Translations under genes and position numbers: made by a program
Shown: positions 33,901 through 42,138 of the stretch, piece after piece
Position numbering within the stretch: position 1 is the first letter of the stretch
How the letters are laid out: the number at the start of each line of letters is the position of its first letter
From: Nonomuraea antri
Lineage (GTDB): Bacteria > Actinomycetota > Actinomycetes > Streptosporangiales > Streptosporangiaceae
Assembly: GCF_013283785.1 (NCBI RefSeq)
Contig: NZ_JABCPZ010000022.1
Location: 1 to 64,000, forward strand
Direction of reading: 5' to 3'
DNA: 64,000 bases
The notes under the pieces: generated by a model
What the model was told of the DNA's origin: nothing
Databases searched by the model: none
What the model saw: only the letters and a program-made list of their open reading frames with translations

Positions 33901-33958
33901 ACGGCCTCTACCTCCGGTCGCACCGACACCTCCGGTCGCACCGAACGGTAGGGGCCGT
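33901..33958 (+). terminator. Large hairpin downstream of icd
   Basis: ACGGCCTCTACC (33901-33912) pairs with GGTAGGGGCCGT (33947-33958) at 11 of 12 positions, followed by TTTCGC. The loop of 34 bases largely consists of the 18-bp tandem repeat at 33910-33945. It begins 9 bases after the icd stop codon. Confidence 0.65.
33910..33945. repeat. Two tandem 18-bp repeats within the icd terminator loop
   Basis: ACCTCCGGTCGCACCGAC (33910-33927) and ACCTCCGGTCGCACCGAA (33928-33945) differ only at the last base. They lie between or at the edge of the arms of the icd hairpin. Confidence 0.85.
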
Positions 33959-33994
33959 TTCGCATGTCGGCCGTGACCTATATGCTCCGGCGAC

Positions 33995-35458
33995 ATGTCA
34001 ACGTCACCCACGTCGCTCGACATGGCCCTCGCCCTGCTGCGTGAGGGCCGGCTGGTCGACGCCGAGCAGGTCATGATGCGGGAACTCCAGACCGTCGAGG
34101 AGAAGTACGGCTCAGGCAGCCCCGAGTGGGCGTCGGTGCAGTGCGACCTCGGTAACGTCCTGCTCAACGCGGACCAGCCGGCCAGGGCGGTCGAGTGTTA
34201 CCGTGCCGCCTGCTCCGGCCCGGCGCCCCAGGACCCCGAGGCGCGCAAGGACCGCCTGACGTACCAGATGAACCTCGGCATGGTGCTGGCCTCGATCGGG
34301 CGGCTGGACGAGGCGGAATCGGAACTGCGTGCCAACGTGGGTGAACGGCTCGCCTTCTACGGTCGCGAGCACGCCGGTTACGCGTTCGGCCTGGAGCCGC
34401 TGGCCGAGGTGCTGCTCAGGCGCGGCGACCTGCGCGCGGCCCGCGAGAGCGTCGAGGAGGCGATCCAGAACTTCTGGCACAACGGGCACGAGCGGATCGC
34501 CGCCGCGCTGGCGCTGCGGGCCAGGATCGTGACGGCCGCCGGCGGCGGTGAACCCGCCTTCGTCGCGCTGGAGCAGTTGCCTGACGAGATCGTCGAAGGG
34601 GTGGCCCTCGCCGTGCTCAGCAGGGCCGGCGAGCACCCGGAGACGGACGGCGCCGTGTTGTCCCTGCTGGCCGAGGCCATGGAAGCCCGGCTGGGCCCCG
34701 ACCACCAGACGACGCTCAACGCGCTCTCCATGCTGGCCAACGTCGGCGGGAACGGCGACGGGGCCGACCGCGTCGCGGCGATCAGGAAGGTGCTCGCCTC
34801 CTACCGCAGGCAAGGCAGGGCGGAGGAAGCGCTCATGGCCGGGCTCGGCCTGGCCATGGCCCAGTGCGACACCGGTGACCTCGACGGCGCGCTCCGGACG
34901 TACGCCGAGGCCCTGGACTGGGCGCGCAGCCTGGGCAGGGCCGACCTGGTCGCCCAGGTGCTGCGCAACTGGGGGCTGGCGCTGTCGGAGGCGGATCGGC
35001 CGGCCGAGGCGGAGCAGCGCCTGCGCGAGGCGCTGTCCGATGCCGAACGCAGCGGCGACCAGGAATTGCTCGGCCGCGTACGCATCGCGCTCGGCCTGTT
35101 CCTGCAGCACCAGAACCGGCTGGCAGAAGCCCGCCAGGTCGTGGAGGCCGGGCTGGGCGCACTCGACGCGGCGCACCCCGACGCGCTCGTGGGACGCAGC
35201 CACCTGGGCGCGATCATGGAAGGCCGCTCGTGCGGCTGCGGCGACCTGCCCGCGGTGGTCGCCGAGGCGTTCAAGGAGTTCGTCCTGAGCAGGCTGCCTC
35301 AGGATCTGCTCGCCGATCTCGGCGTGGACATCGAGGACGGCGACTTCGCGGTCAGCGTCGAACTGCGGCGCGAGCCCACCGAGGACGAACTCGACCAGCT
35401 GAACCGGGTGATCCAGAGCGCCACCGCCGAGTTCCGCCGCCGCCTCACCACGAGGTGA
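33995..35458 (+). CDS. Tetratricopeptide-repeat protein
   Basis: Predicted cytoplasmic scaffold of 487 residues, almost all alpha-helical. TPR-like pairs recur, for example ALALLREGRLVDAEQVMM, DLGNVLLNADQPARAVECY, NLGMVLASIGRLDEAESEL, and later NWGLALSEADRPAEAEQRL and ALGLFLQHQNRLAEARQVV. A short Cys motif, RSCGCGDLP, occurs near residue 410. No enzyme domain is seen. It stands alone between two hairpin terminators, so it has its own promoter. Partner and role unknown. Confidence 0.82.
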   Translation: MSTSPTSLDMALALLREGRLVDAEQVMMRELQTVEEKYGSGSPEWASVQCDLGNVLLNADQPARAVECYRAACSGPAPQDPEARKDRLTYQMNLGMVLASIGRLDEAESELRANVGERLAFYGREHAGYAFGLEPLAEVLLRRGDLRAARESVEEAIQNFWHNGHERIAAALALRARIVTAAGGGEPAFVALEQLPDEIVEGVALAVLSRAGEHPETDGAVLSLLAEAMEARLGPDHQTTLNALSMLANVGGNGDGADRVAAIRKVLASYRRQGRAEEALMAGLGLAMAQCDTGDLDGALRTYAEALDWARSLGRADLVAQVLRNWGLALSEADRPAEAEQRLREALSDAERSGDQELLGRVRIALGLFLQHQNRLAEARQVVEAGLGALDAAHPDALVGRSHLGAIMEGRSCGCGDLPAVVAEAFKEFVLSRLPQDLLADLGVDIEDGDFAVSVELRREPTEDELDQLNRVIQSATAEFRRRLTTR

Positions 35459-35463
35459 CATCA

Positions 35464-35487
35464 GGGTCGCCCGCGGGTGGCCCTTTT
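35464..35487 (+). terminator. Hairpin terminator after the TPR gene
   Basis: GGGTCGCC and GGTGGCCC pair across a CGCG loop with two G-T wobbles, followed directly by TTTT. It begins 6 bases after the stop codon at 35458. Confidence 0.65.
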
Positions 35488-35638
35488 CGCTTCTCCAGAC
35501 CATCTCTTGCCTTGTCAGGCGGCGTGGCGGAGTTGATCTGCTGGGTAGGAGCCCCACGTAGGTACGCAAAGTGCGCTATCTGCCGCGGCCCGCCGAACGC
35601 GGGCCGTTCGAACAGTCGTAGCGTCTCGGGGGGTTCGG

Positions 35639-36670
35639 ATGCGACTGCGTATTGCGAGTGGGGTGGGGTTGGTCGCGGTCGCTGCGATCGTCGCGGGGTG
35701 CGGGTCGCAGGCCGACACCGCCAAGCAGGCGGCCACCGCCAAGGCCAACGCCGCGCTCAAGCTCAAGCAGGCCAGGGCGGCCAAGGTAGCGGCCGCGGCG
35801 AAGGTCAAGGCCAACGAGCTCGGCCAGATCCCGGTGCTGATGTTCCACCGGATCATCCCGAATCCGGGCACCAACGACGACAGGACGCCGCAGCAGTTCC
35901 GCGCCGACCTGGAGCGGCTGGTCAAGGACGGGTACGTGCCGATCACCGCGTCCGAGCTGGTGACCGGCAAGATCGGCATCCCGGCGGGCAAGCACCCGGT
36001 GGTCCTGACCTTCGACGACTCGTCGCCGTCGCAGCTCACGCTGACCGGCACCGGCGAGCCCGCGCCGGACACCGCGGTGGCGATCCTGCGTGAGGTGGCC
36101 GCGAAGAATCCCGGCTTCCGCCCGGTCGCGACGTTCTACGTGACCAGGGACATGTTCGGCAAGAGCGTGCCTGAGGAGCAGGCGCAGATGCTGCTCTGGC
36201 TGAAGAACAACGGCTTCGACATCGGCAACCACACGCGGGACCACCACGACCTGCGTACGCGCTCGGAGAAGGAGGTCAGCGAGCAGATCGGCTCGATCGC
36301 CAAGCAGATCGACGACCTCAGCAAGATCAAGCCCGACTCCATCGCGCTGCCGTACGGCAACCAGCCGCGCAAGAAGCGACTGGCCGCCGAGGGCAAGAAC
36401 TACCACCACGCCGGGGTGTTCCTGGCCGGCTACACGCCCGCGCCGTCGCCGTTCAGCAAGGCCTTCGACCCGCTGGGCATCCCGCGCATCAAGGCCATGG
36501 AGAAGAAGGGCGACTGCGCCCAGTTCTGCTCCATCGCCTGGCTGGACTGGCTGAAGGCCAACCCGGACATGCGGTACACCTCGGACGGCGACCTGTCGAC
36601 GGTCGCGTACCCGAAGTTCAAGAACCCGTACCTGCGCCCGGCCTTCGCCAAGTGGAACCTGCAGTACTGA
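35639..36670 (+). CDS. Polysaccharide deacetylase (CE4/NodB) lipoprotein
   Basis: Predicted exported metal-dependent deacetylase, 343 residues. Signal peptide with lipobox IVAGC, Cys at residue 21, then a Lys/Ala-rich helical linker (residues 28-60), then the NodB domain. Metal ligands of CE4 enzymes are visible: the Asp pair in TFDD (D126, D127) and HTRDH (H198, H202). Such enzymes remove acetyl groups from peptidoglycan or chitin-type glycans at the cell surface. The gene ends exactly where the convergent module A gene ends (36670/36671). The upstream 180 bp hold no gene. Confidence 0.88.
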   Translation: MRLRIASGVGLVAVAAIVAGCGSQADTAKQAATAKANAALKLKQARAAKVAAAAKVKANELGQIPVLMFHRIIPNPGTNDDRTPQQFRADLERLVKDGYVPITASELVTGKIGIPAGKHPVVLTFDDSSPSQLTLTGTGEPAPDTAVAILREVAAKNPGFRPVATFYVTRDMFGKSVPEEQAQMLLWLKNNGFDIGNHTRDHHDLRTRSEKEVSEQIGSIAKQIDDLSKIKPDSIALPYGNQPRKKRLAAEGKNYHHAGVFLAGYTPAPSPFSKAFDPLGIPRIKAMEKKGDCAQFCSIAWLDWLKANPDMRYTSDGDLSTVAYPKFKNPYLRPAFAKWNLQY

Positions 36671-37756
36671 CTAGCGGACGGCGCCGAGGATCACCGACTG
36701 CTCGACCGGCTGCAGCGGCAGGTCGACCGCGCCGCTGAGGTTCAGGTCCAGCAGGGTGGCCTGGCCGGTGGCCAGGTTCAGCAGGTGGTGCCCCGGCTCG
36801 TCGGCGCGGTCGCTGGTGCGGAGCAGGAGCGTGTTCTCGTCCGTCCAGCGCACGATCTGCCTGGCCCGCCAGCCGCCGGGCAGCGGCACGGTGCGGCGCG
36901 TGCGTCCGGTGTCCGGGTCGACGAGGACGATGCCGCGGCCGGTCACGGCGGTGGGGGTGAGGTCGTCCGCGATCGTGGCCAGGGTGGCGCCCGCCGGTGA
37001 CGGCACGGAACGCCAGGCCAGGTTGCCCGGCAGCGCGTACCGGCCGACGACCGCGCCTTGCGGCGAGTAGACGGTGAACTCGGCCGTGGTGGTGTGCCCG
37101 GGGCGATCGTCGGTACGCCGCTCCGTCATCAGGACGAGGCCCTTCGCGGTCCAGCCGACCACCCGGTCCGCCGCGGGCAGGCGGCGGACGACGCCGCGCT
37201 CGACGTCCACGATGACCGGGTCCCGCAGGACGACCTCGACCTCCTCGTCCAGGTCGTCGAGGCGGATGAGCAGGTGGCGGCCGTCGCGGGAGAACAGCGG
37301 CGGCTGGGCGCCGAACAGCTCGCCGACCGATTCGCCCGCCGTGACCGGGAGCGGCTTGACGGTGTTCGCGGCCAGGTCGTGCAGCACGAACCGGCCGTCC
37401 GCCTTGCGCGGGTAGGCGGCCCTGGTGCCGTCGTGGCTGAGCGCGAGCGGGGTGTCCTGCGCGCCGTGCGGCAGCCAGGAGTGCCGGCCGTCGGACGAGA
37501 CCACGATCCAGTGCGTGCACGGATCGGCGTCGCCCTGACATGAGGGCACGTAGGCGTAGCGGACGGGAGGCAGCGGGCCGTCCGCCCGGGTGGTCGTGAC
37601 CAGTGGCGCCGTCAGGGCGGGGGCCTGCGTCGGTGCGGTCGTCGCGGTGGTGACGAAGCGCGGCGGTGGCGGCGGCTCGAAGAGCGGTTGCACGACCCAG
37701 GCCGCCGCCAGTGCGGCCAGTGCGATCCCGGGGAGCCAGAGGCGTGACCGTCTCAT
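36671..37756 (-). CDS. Membrane-anchored beta-propeller-like protein, module A
   Basis: Unassigned, 361 residues. One N-terminal membrane segment (about residues 8-25) and a Pro/Thr-rich linker precede an extracellular domain with repeated DG-turn strands typical of WD40/TolB-like propellers (VSSDGRHSWLPHG, LSHDGTRAAYP, FSRDGRHLLIRL, VDPDTGRTRRTV). A Cys pair is in SCQGDADPCTHW. The module B homologue (41197-42138) shares the C-x5-8-C-x2-W and DGRxxWLPxG signature. The ATG at 37756 overlaps the stop of the 8-TM partner, so the two are made together. No enzyme motif is visible; a binding or sensing role is only a guess. Confidence 0.85.
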   Translation of the reverse strand: MRRSRLWLPGIALAALAAAWVVQPLFEPPPPPRFVTTATTAPTQAPALTAPLVTTTRADGPLPPVRYAYVPSCQGDADPCTHWIVVSSDGRHSWLPHGAQDTPLALSHDGTRAAYPRKADGRFVLHDLAANTVKPLPVTAGESVGELFGAQPPLFSRDGRHLLIRLDDLDEEVEVVLRDPVIVDVERGVVRRLPAADRVVGWTAKGLVLMTERRTDDRPGHTTTAEFTVYSPQGAVVGRYALPGNLAWRSVPSPAGATLATIADDLTPTAVTGRGIVLVDPDTGRTRRTVPLPGGWRARQIVRWTDENTLLLRTSDRADEPGHHLLNLATGQATLLDLNLSGAVDLPLQPVEQSVILGAVR

Positions 37757-39456
37757 GTGATCCTGCCGAACACCGGCTGCTGGAGGTCGTCGGGCAGGCC
37801 CTCGACCCGGCTCGACCGGCCGGTCTCCAGGTCGACGAGGTGGTAGACGCCCCGGTCGTCGTCGTCCGGTTCGATCTCGATCAGGAGTCGCCCGTCCGCG
37901 GCCCAGCCCAGGGGCCGAGGTACGTCGTAGTGCCTGGGCGCCTTGAGCGGCACCCGGCCGCCGATCCTGCCGGTGCGCGCGTCCATGGTCATCACCTCGT
38001 CCCCGGTGACGACGGCCAGCGACCGGCCGTCCGGCGTGGCGCGCACGTGCAGCGTGGGGTCGAACGGCACCCGGGTGCGCACGGCGCCGCGGTGGTCGAG
38101 CGTGAGCAGTTCGACGTCCGGCGCGCCGGTCAGGGCCAGGTGCCCGGTGGCGCCCACGACGCCGTCGGGTCCGACGCCGAACACCCGCACGACACCGGGC
38201 AGGCGGGTGCGGACTCCGGCCGCCGTGTCGATCAGCTCGGCCCCGGACGGGGAGACCAGCGCCGCGTATCTCCCGTCGTGGGAGAGCACGGGCTCGGGCA
38301 CGTCCGCGTCGGCCAGCGGCCCGGTCAGGTCGCGCACCCACCTGCCGACCGGGTCGGTCAGCACGAGACGGCCGGTGGCGGCGTCGAGGTAGGCGAGGCG
38401 GCGGCCGTCGCCGCTGACGGCCAGCGGCGCCGGCCGGCCCATGCCCGCCTCGCCCGGCAGGTGCATCCTGGCCCCGGGCAGCGGGATCGGCGACTCCGCC
38501 GACAGGTAGACGTCCCAGGTGCGCGCGGCCGGGTTCAGGTCGGCCAGCCGCAGCGACGCGTCGGCGGGGACGACGCTCCGCAGGCGGGCGGCGTCGCTCT
38601 GCGCCTTCGTGACGACGTCCGGAGCCGGCTGCCAGACCGACAGCGCCAGCGCCAGGGCCAACGCCAGTGCCGGCGCGAGGACGAACGGCGCCCGCCAGGG
38701 CGGCCGCTCGGTCAGCACCGGCTGGAGCGCGGCGAACCAGATCACCAGAGGCAGGACGTAGGCGAAGAGCAGCGTGACCACGGTGGGCGGCGTGGGCAGG
38801 CCGCTCAGCGGCGCGATCCACAGGGCGAGCACCGCGCCGGCGCCCATCAGCGCGCGGGCGGATCGCGAGCGCATGGCCAGCTCCGCGTCCACCAGGTCGG
38901 CGGGACCCGCCGCGAGCGGCCGCGTGCGCAACCCGTTGAGCAGCGCCATGACGATCAGCAGCGTCACGAGCGTGGCGACCGCCCACATCCGCTCGGCGAC
39001 CGGCACCTCGGTATGGAAGGAACGCACGACCGCGCGCAACGCGACGGCGCAAGAAACAATGGCGGACAACCGCCACAACCAGGTCAGCGGTACCGGCACG
39101 AGATTCACCGCGAGCGGCCGGCGGAAACGAACGCGGTCGGCGCGGGGAAAGACGATTTCGGCCAGGACCACGCCGGCGAGCCAGCCGGCCAGCGGCGCGA
39201 CCGGGCCGATGGTCCAGGTGTCACGGACGGCGGCGGCCAGCGCGATCGCCACGCCCGTCGCCGCGCCCACGACCCGGAATTGCCGCGTGATCAGCAGCTG
39301 CCGCAGGATCTTCGCCCCGTTGAACGCGGTGAGGACGATCCGGTGCTGCCGCGTGAAACGGCGCACGCTCATCCGGTCGACGGAACCCCGTACCGCTGCG
39401 CTAATCAGCGGAACAAGCGCCACGGAGAGCGCCAGAATCACGACCGACAACAGCAA
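37753..39456 (-). CDS. Polytopic membrane protein with C-terminal propeller domain, module A
   Basis: Unassigned, 567 residues. About eight membrane segments fill residues 1-285, then an extracellular propeller-like domain (AVSGDGRRLAYLD, LSHDGRYAALVS, ATPDGRSLAVVTGD). A signature between the segments, RPLAAGPADLVDAELAMRSR, recurs in module B as RPLAQGPADL...RTRS. Another shared block is RTRVPFDPTL. The start is a TTG at 39456 with GAAGAAAG upstream, parallel to the TTG start of its paralogue. The shape suggests a membrane core carrying a surface domain, but no transporter or enzyme family is recognised. Confidence 0.85.
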   Translation of the reverse strand: MLLSVVILALSVALVPLISAAVRGSVDRMSVRRFTRQHRIVLTAFNGAKILRQLLITRQFRVVGAATGVAIALAAAVRDTWTIGPVAPLAGWLAGVVLAEIVFPRADRVRFRRPLAVNLVPVPLTWLWRLSAIVSCAVALRAVVRSFHTEVPVAERMWAVATLVTLLIVMALLNGLRTRPLAAGPADLVDAELAMRSRSARALMGAGAVLALWIAPLSGLPTPPTVVTLLFAYVLPLVIWFAALQPVLTERPPWRAPFVLAPALALALALALSVWQPAPDVVTKAQSDAARLRSVVPADASLRLADLNPAARTWDVYLSAESPIPLPGARMHLPGEAGMGRPAPLAVSGDGRRLAYLDAATGRLVLTDPVGRWVRDLTGPLADADVPEPVLSHDGRYAALVSPSGAELIDTAAGVRTRLPGVVRVFGVGPDGVVGATGHLALTGAPDVELLTLDHRGAVRTRVPFDPTLHVRATPDGRSLAVVTGDEVMTMDARTGRIGGRVPLKAPRHYDVPRPLGWAADGRLLIEIEPDDDDRGVYHLVDLETGRSSRVEGLPDDLQQPVFGRIT

Positions 39457-39460
39457 GCCG

Positions 39461-39490
39461 CTTTCTTCACGCTGGGAAAAGTAGCAGAAT
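39461..39490. promoter_or_regulatory. Conserved divergent-promoter block, module A
   Basis: CTTTCTTCA (39461-39469), 12 bases, then TAGCAGAAT (39482-39490). The counterpart in module B is CTTTCCTCA, 13 bases, TAACAGAAT (43778-43808). TARCAGAAT lies 28 bases before the rightward gene here and 29 in module B, a good position for a -10 region. The first part read on the minus strand is the ribosome site TGAAGAAAG of the TTG-started gene. Confidence 0.5.
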
Positions 39491-39517
39491 GCTCAAACGT
39501 GTGACAGGGGGACACGA

Positions 39518-40051
39518 GTGAATTCCGGTGTGGAATGGGCGCAAATCCCGGTTGAAGAGCGTCCTCTTTCCCGAGACGACCTTCGCCGCTTACGCGTGAC
39601 GATCGGCCTGTGCCTGCTCGCGTTGTGGTTCGCCGGCGGGCTGTGGCAGAGCGGAGTCTTCGTGCCTCATCTGTCGCAGCAGTCGGCCACCGGCATGTTC
39701 GGACGTCCGGAGCAGGACGAGGCCGGCCGCCGGCGCGGCGAGAGCGTCGAGGTGTACGCGCGCTTCGCCAACGACGGCTGGCTGCCGGTCACGATCACCG
39801 GCGTGGCCGCCGACACCGGATACACGATGCGCACGGTGCGGTTCGAGGACGGACGCGGCTTCCCCCGCACGCTCGCCCCGGGCGAGGACGTGCGGCTCCA
39901 GCTCGGCCTGGTCTTCACCGACTGCCTGACCGGCCCCGACGACTCGTTCGTGTTCACCTTCGAGGTCGACCACTGGTGGGGCAGGACGAGCGTCGCCGCC
40001 CCGCCCGCGAGCGCCGACGCCGACAGCATCTCGGCGCCCTGCGGGCCGTGA
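39518..40051 (+). CDS. Small membrane-anchored protein with GWxP/TDC/WWG signature, module A
   Basis: Unassigned, 177 residues. A cytoplasmic N-terminus of about 25 residues, one membrane segment (residues about 28-44, ending LWQSGVFVPHLS), and an extracellular beta-rich domain with NDGWLPVTI, a TDC tripeptide and DHWWGRTSV. The module B homologue has NRGWFPERV, TDC and SRWWGSVTV at matching spacing. The fold may be immunoglobulin-like. A GTG start with AGGGGG upstream. It is divergent from the two propeller genes and presumably works with them. Confidence 0.85.
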   Translation: MNSGVEWAQIPVEERPLSRDDLRRLRVTIGLCLLALWFAGGLWQSGVFVPHLSQQSATGMFGRPEQDEAGRRRGESVEVYARFANDGWLPVTITGVAADTGYTMRTVRFEDGRGFPRTLAPGEDVRLQLGLVFTDCLTGPDDSFVFTFEVDHWWGRTSVAAPPASADADSISAPCGP

Positions 40052-40053
40052 CG

Positions 40054-41187
40054 TCATTTCGCCGGGCGGGTGGTGAACGAGATGCCCGCCCTGCGCAGCC
40101 GGTCGATGAGCGGCCGGCCCATGGCCGAGGCCGTGGTGAGCTGCCCCGCCCGGTCGGGCACGTCGTCGAAGGCCAGGCAGAGCGCGGACTCGGCGAGCAT
40201 CTTGGCCGTCTCGTCGTAGCCGGGGTCGCCGCCGGCCACCTCGGTGACCACGCGCCGCCCGCCGCCCTGGCCGAGGAAGGTCACCTTGAACCAGTTCCTG
40301 GCCCGCCGCTCCGGCGACGGTCCCTCGCCGGGTTTGACCTGGTCGGAGATCCACGCGCGGGCCCGCGGGATCTGGGCCAGCGCCGCCAGCGCGCCCGAGC
40401 CCGCCACCACGGCCAGCGCCTGGGGCAGCCGCCTGACCGCGTAGTGCTGCCGGTAGGTGAAGTCCGGGCCGTAGCGGTCGAGCAGGCGGGCCGAGTGGCC
40501 GACGATGCGCGGGTCGATCGTGGGCATCGGCAGCGCCCAGCCGCCGACGTACCGCAGGCCGCCGGGGCCTGAGCTGATCTCGCGGTCCGCCGGCCGGGGC
40601 TCGGCGGAGCGGCGCTGCGTGGCCTGCTCCATCGTCTGACGGGCGCGGGACATGATGGTCAGCACGGAGGCCAGCGTGCCGCCCGACACCCGCCCGTTCA
40701 CCCGCAGGAACCCGCTGACCGTGAGCGGCACGCCGGTGGGCAGCTGCTCGACGGTGTGCAGCACGCCCAGGTCGTAGGGGATGGAGTCGAAGCCGCAGGC
40801 GTGCAGCAGCTTCGCGCCGCTCCTGACCGCCCGGTCGTGGTGGCGGACGTAGACCAGGTCCACGAACTCGCTCTCGCCGGTCAGGTCCAGGTAGTGCGTG
40901 CCGGCCTCGGCGCAGGCGGCCACCAGCGGCTCGCCGTGGAGCACGTACGGGCCGACGGTCGTGACGAGCACGCGGGTCTGCCGGACGAGTTCGGCCAGCG
41001 AGCCGGGATCGGCCGCGTCGGCGTGCAGGATCGGCACGTCCAGGCCGAGAGACTCCAGCTTGGCGCGGTTGCGGCCGGCCACCGCCCAGCGCACGCCCGG
41101 ACCCGCGGCCCTGGCGAGGTAGGCGGCGGTGAGCGCGCCGGTGAAACCGCTGGCTCCGAAGAGCACGATGTCGTAAGGGCGGTCCAT
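40054..41187 (-). CDS. Saccharopine dehydrogenase-like / trans-acting enoyl reductase family protein
   Basis: NAD(P)-binding protein of 377 residues. The N-terminal Rossmann motif is IVLFGASGFTGALTA, followed by AVAGRNRAKLESLG and HACGFDSIPYDLGV. This family includes mycobacterial Rv2449c/Rv2953-type enoyl reductases acting on lipids. It lies between the two propeller modules, ending 2 bases from module A and starting 9 bases from the end of module B. Nothing ties it functionally to them. The substrate is unknown. Confidence 0.88.
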   Translation of the reverse strand: MDRPYDIVLFGASGFTGALTAAYLARAAGPGVRWAVAGRNRAKLESLGLDVPILHADAADPGSLAELVRQTRVLVTTVGPYVLHGEPLVAACAEAGTHYLDLTGESEFVDLVYVRHHDRAVRSGAKLLHACGFDSIPYDLGVLHTVEQLPTGVPLTVSGFLRVNGRVSGGTLASVLTIMSRARQTMEQATQRRSAEPRPADREISSGPGGLRYVGGWALPMPTIDPRIVGHSARLLDRYGPDFTYRQHYAVRRLPQALAVVAGSGALAALAQIPRARAWISDQVKPGEGPSPERRARNWFKVTFLGQGGGRRVVTEVAGGDPGYDETAKMLAESALCLAFDDVPDRAGQLTTASAMGRPLIDRLRRAGISFTTRPAK

Positions 41188-41196
41188 GATCCGAGA

Positions 41197-42138
41197 CTAG
41201 TCACTGACGCCGAGAACGAAAGTCCCCTCGTCGGCGTCGCGGTCGTCGGCCGTCAGCGGGCGCAATCCGCCGCCGGCCACGTCGAGCACGTGGTAGGCGG
41301 TGAGCGAGCCGAAGCCGCCCGGCGGCCTGGCCGTGGCGACCAGGACGTGGCCGCCGTCGCGCCAGCCCAGCACCCGCTCGGCGGCCGGCACGGCCAGCGT
41401 CCGCGTCACCTCGCCCGTCGCCGCGTCGACCAGCGACACCCCGGACGGCGACGCCACCGCCAGCGTCCGCCCGTCGGGGGACACGGCGGGCCCGTTCGCC
41501 AGGTTCGCGGGGATCGGCCGCCGGGTGAGCGTCGTGCCCGCCGGGCTGATCTCGACGAGTTCGGCCGAGCTCAGGTGGCCGGGAGCCGTGTCGCTCGGCC
41601 GCGTCCTGGTGAGGGCGAGGCCGGCGTCCGTCCAGCCCGCGGGTGTGCCCTCGGTGGCGGTCCCGGTCACGCGGCCGGTGGCGGTCTCGTGGATGACCAG
41701 GCCCTTCTCGACCTCGACGGCCACGTGGCGGTCGTCGCGCGACATGGAGATCGACGAGCACGCGCCTCGGCAGGGGAAGGAGCGCGTGGCGCCGGTGCGC
41801 ACGTCCATGACGGTCACCTGGTCACGGTCGGTCAGGAGATGGGCCACCAGCTGCCGGCCGAGCGCGAGCGCGTCGCCCCGGTCCGATCCGTCCGGCAGCC
41901 ACCAGCGCCGCCCGTCGGCGGCGACGAGATGCCAGGCGCGGCACCGTGTGCCTGTCCCGCCTTCGAGGCAGCGGCCGCGGTAGGCGTGGGCGATCGGGCC
42001 CGTCGCCTGCCCCGCGTTCAGCCGGGCCGCGGCGGGCAGCGGGGTGCCGAGCGGTGCCGCGGGCAGGTCGGGCAGCGCCAGCCAGTACGCGCCGGCCAGC
42101 ACGGTCAGGGCGAGGGCGAGCGCGCGCCACGTCCTCAT
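41197..42138 (-). CDS. Membrane-anchored beta-propeller-like protein, module B
   Basis: Unassigned, 313 residues. One N-terminal membrane segment (residues 5-22), then an extracellular domain with a Cys pair (RCLEGGTGTRCRAWH), DGRRWWLPDG, and DG-turn strands (MSRDDRHVAVEV, VSPDGRTLAVAS, VDAATGEVTRTL). It is homologous to the 36671-37756 product and shorter by about 48 residues, mostly in the linker. Its ATG overlaps the stop of the polytopic partner. Function unknown. Confidence 0.84.
   Translation of the reverse strand: MRTWRALALALTVLAGAYWLALPDLPAAPLGTPLPAAARLNAGQATGPIAHAYRGRCLEGGTGTRCRAWHLVAADGRRWWLPDGSDRGDALALGRQLVAHLLTDRDQVTVMDVRTGATRSFPCRGACSSISMSRDDRHVAVEVEKGLVIHETATGRVTGTATEGTPAGWTDAGLALTRTRPSDTAPGHLSSAELVEISPAGTTLTRRPIPANLANGPAVSPDGRTLAVASPSGVSLVDAATGEVTRTLAVPAAERVLGWRDGGHVLVATARPPGGFGSLTAYHVLDVAGGGLRPLTADDRDADEGTFVLGVSD

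Larger units (their letters stand above)
36671..40051. other. Module A: first copy of an unassigned three-gene propeller/membrane unit
   Basis: Comprises an anchored propeller protein (36671-37756, leftward), an about 8-TM propeller protein (37753-39456, leftward, ATGA overlap) and a divergent small anchored protein (39518-40051). Module B at 41197-44319 repeats the same order, strands and overlaps with diverged but recognisable proteins. The match at protein and layout level, and the shared promoter block, show that it is an old duplication. Confidence 0.85.
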
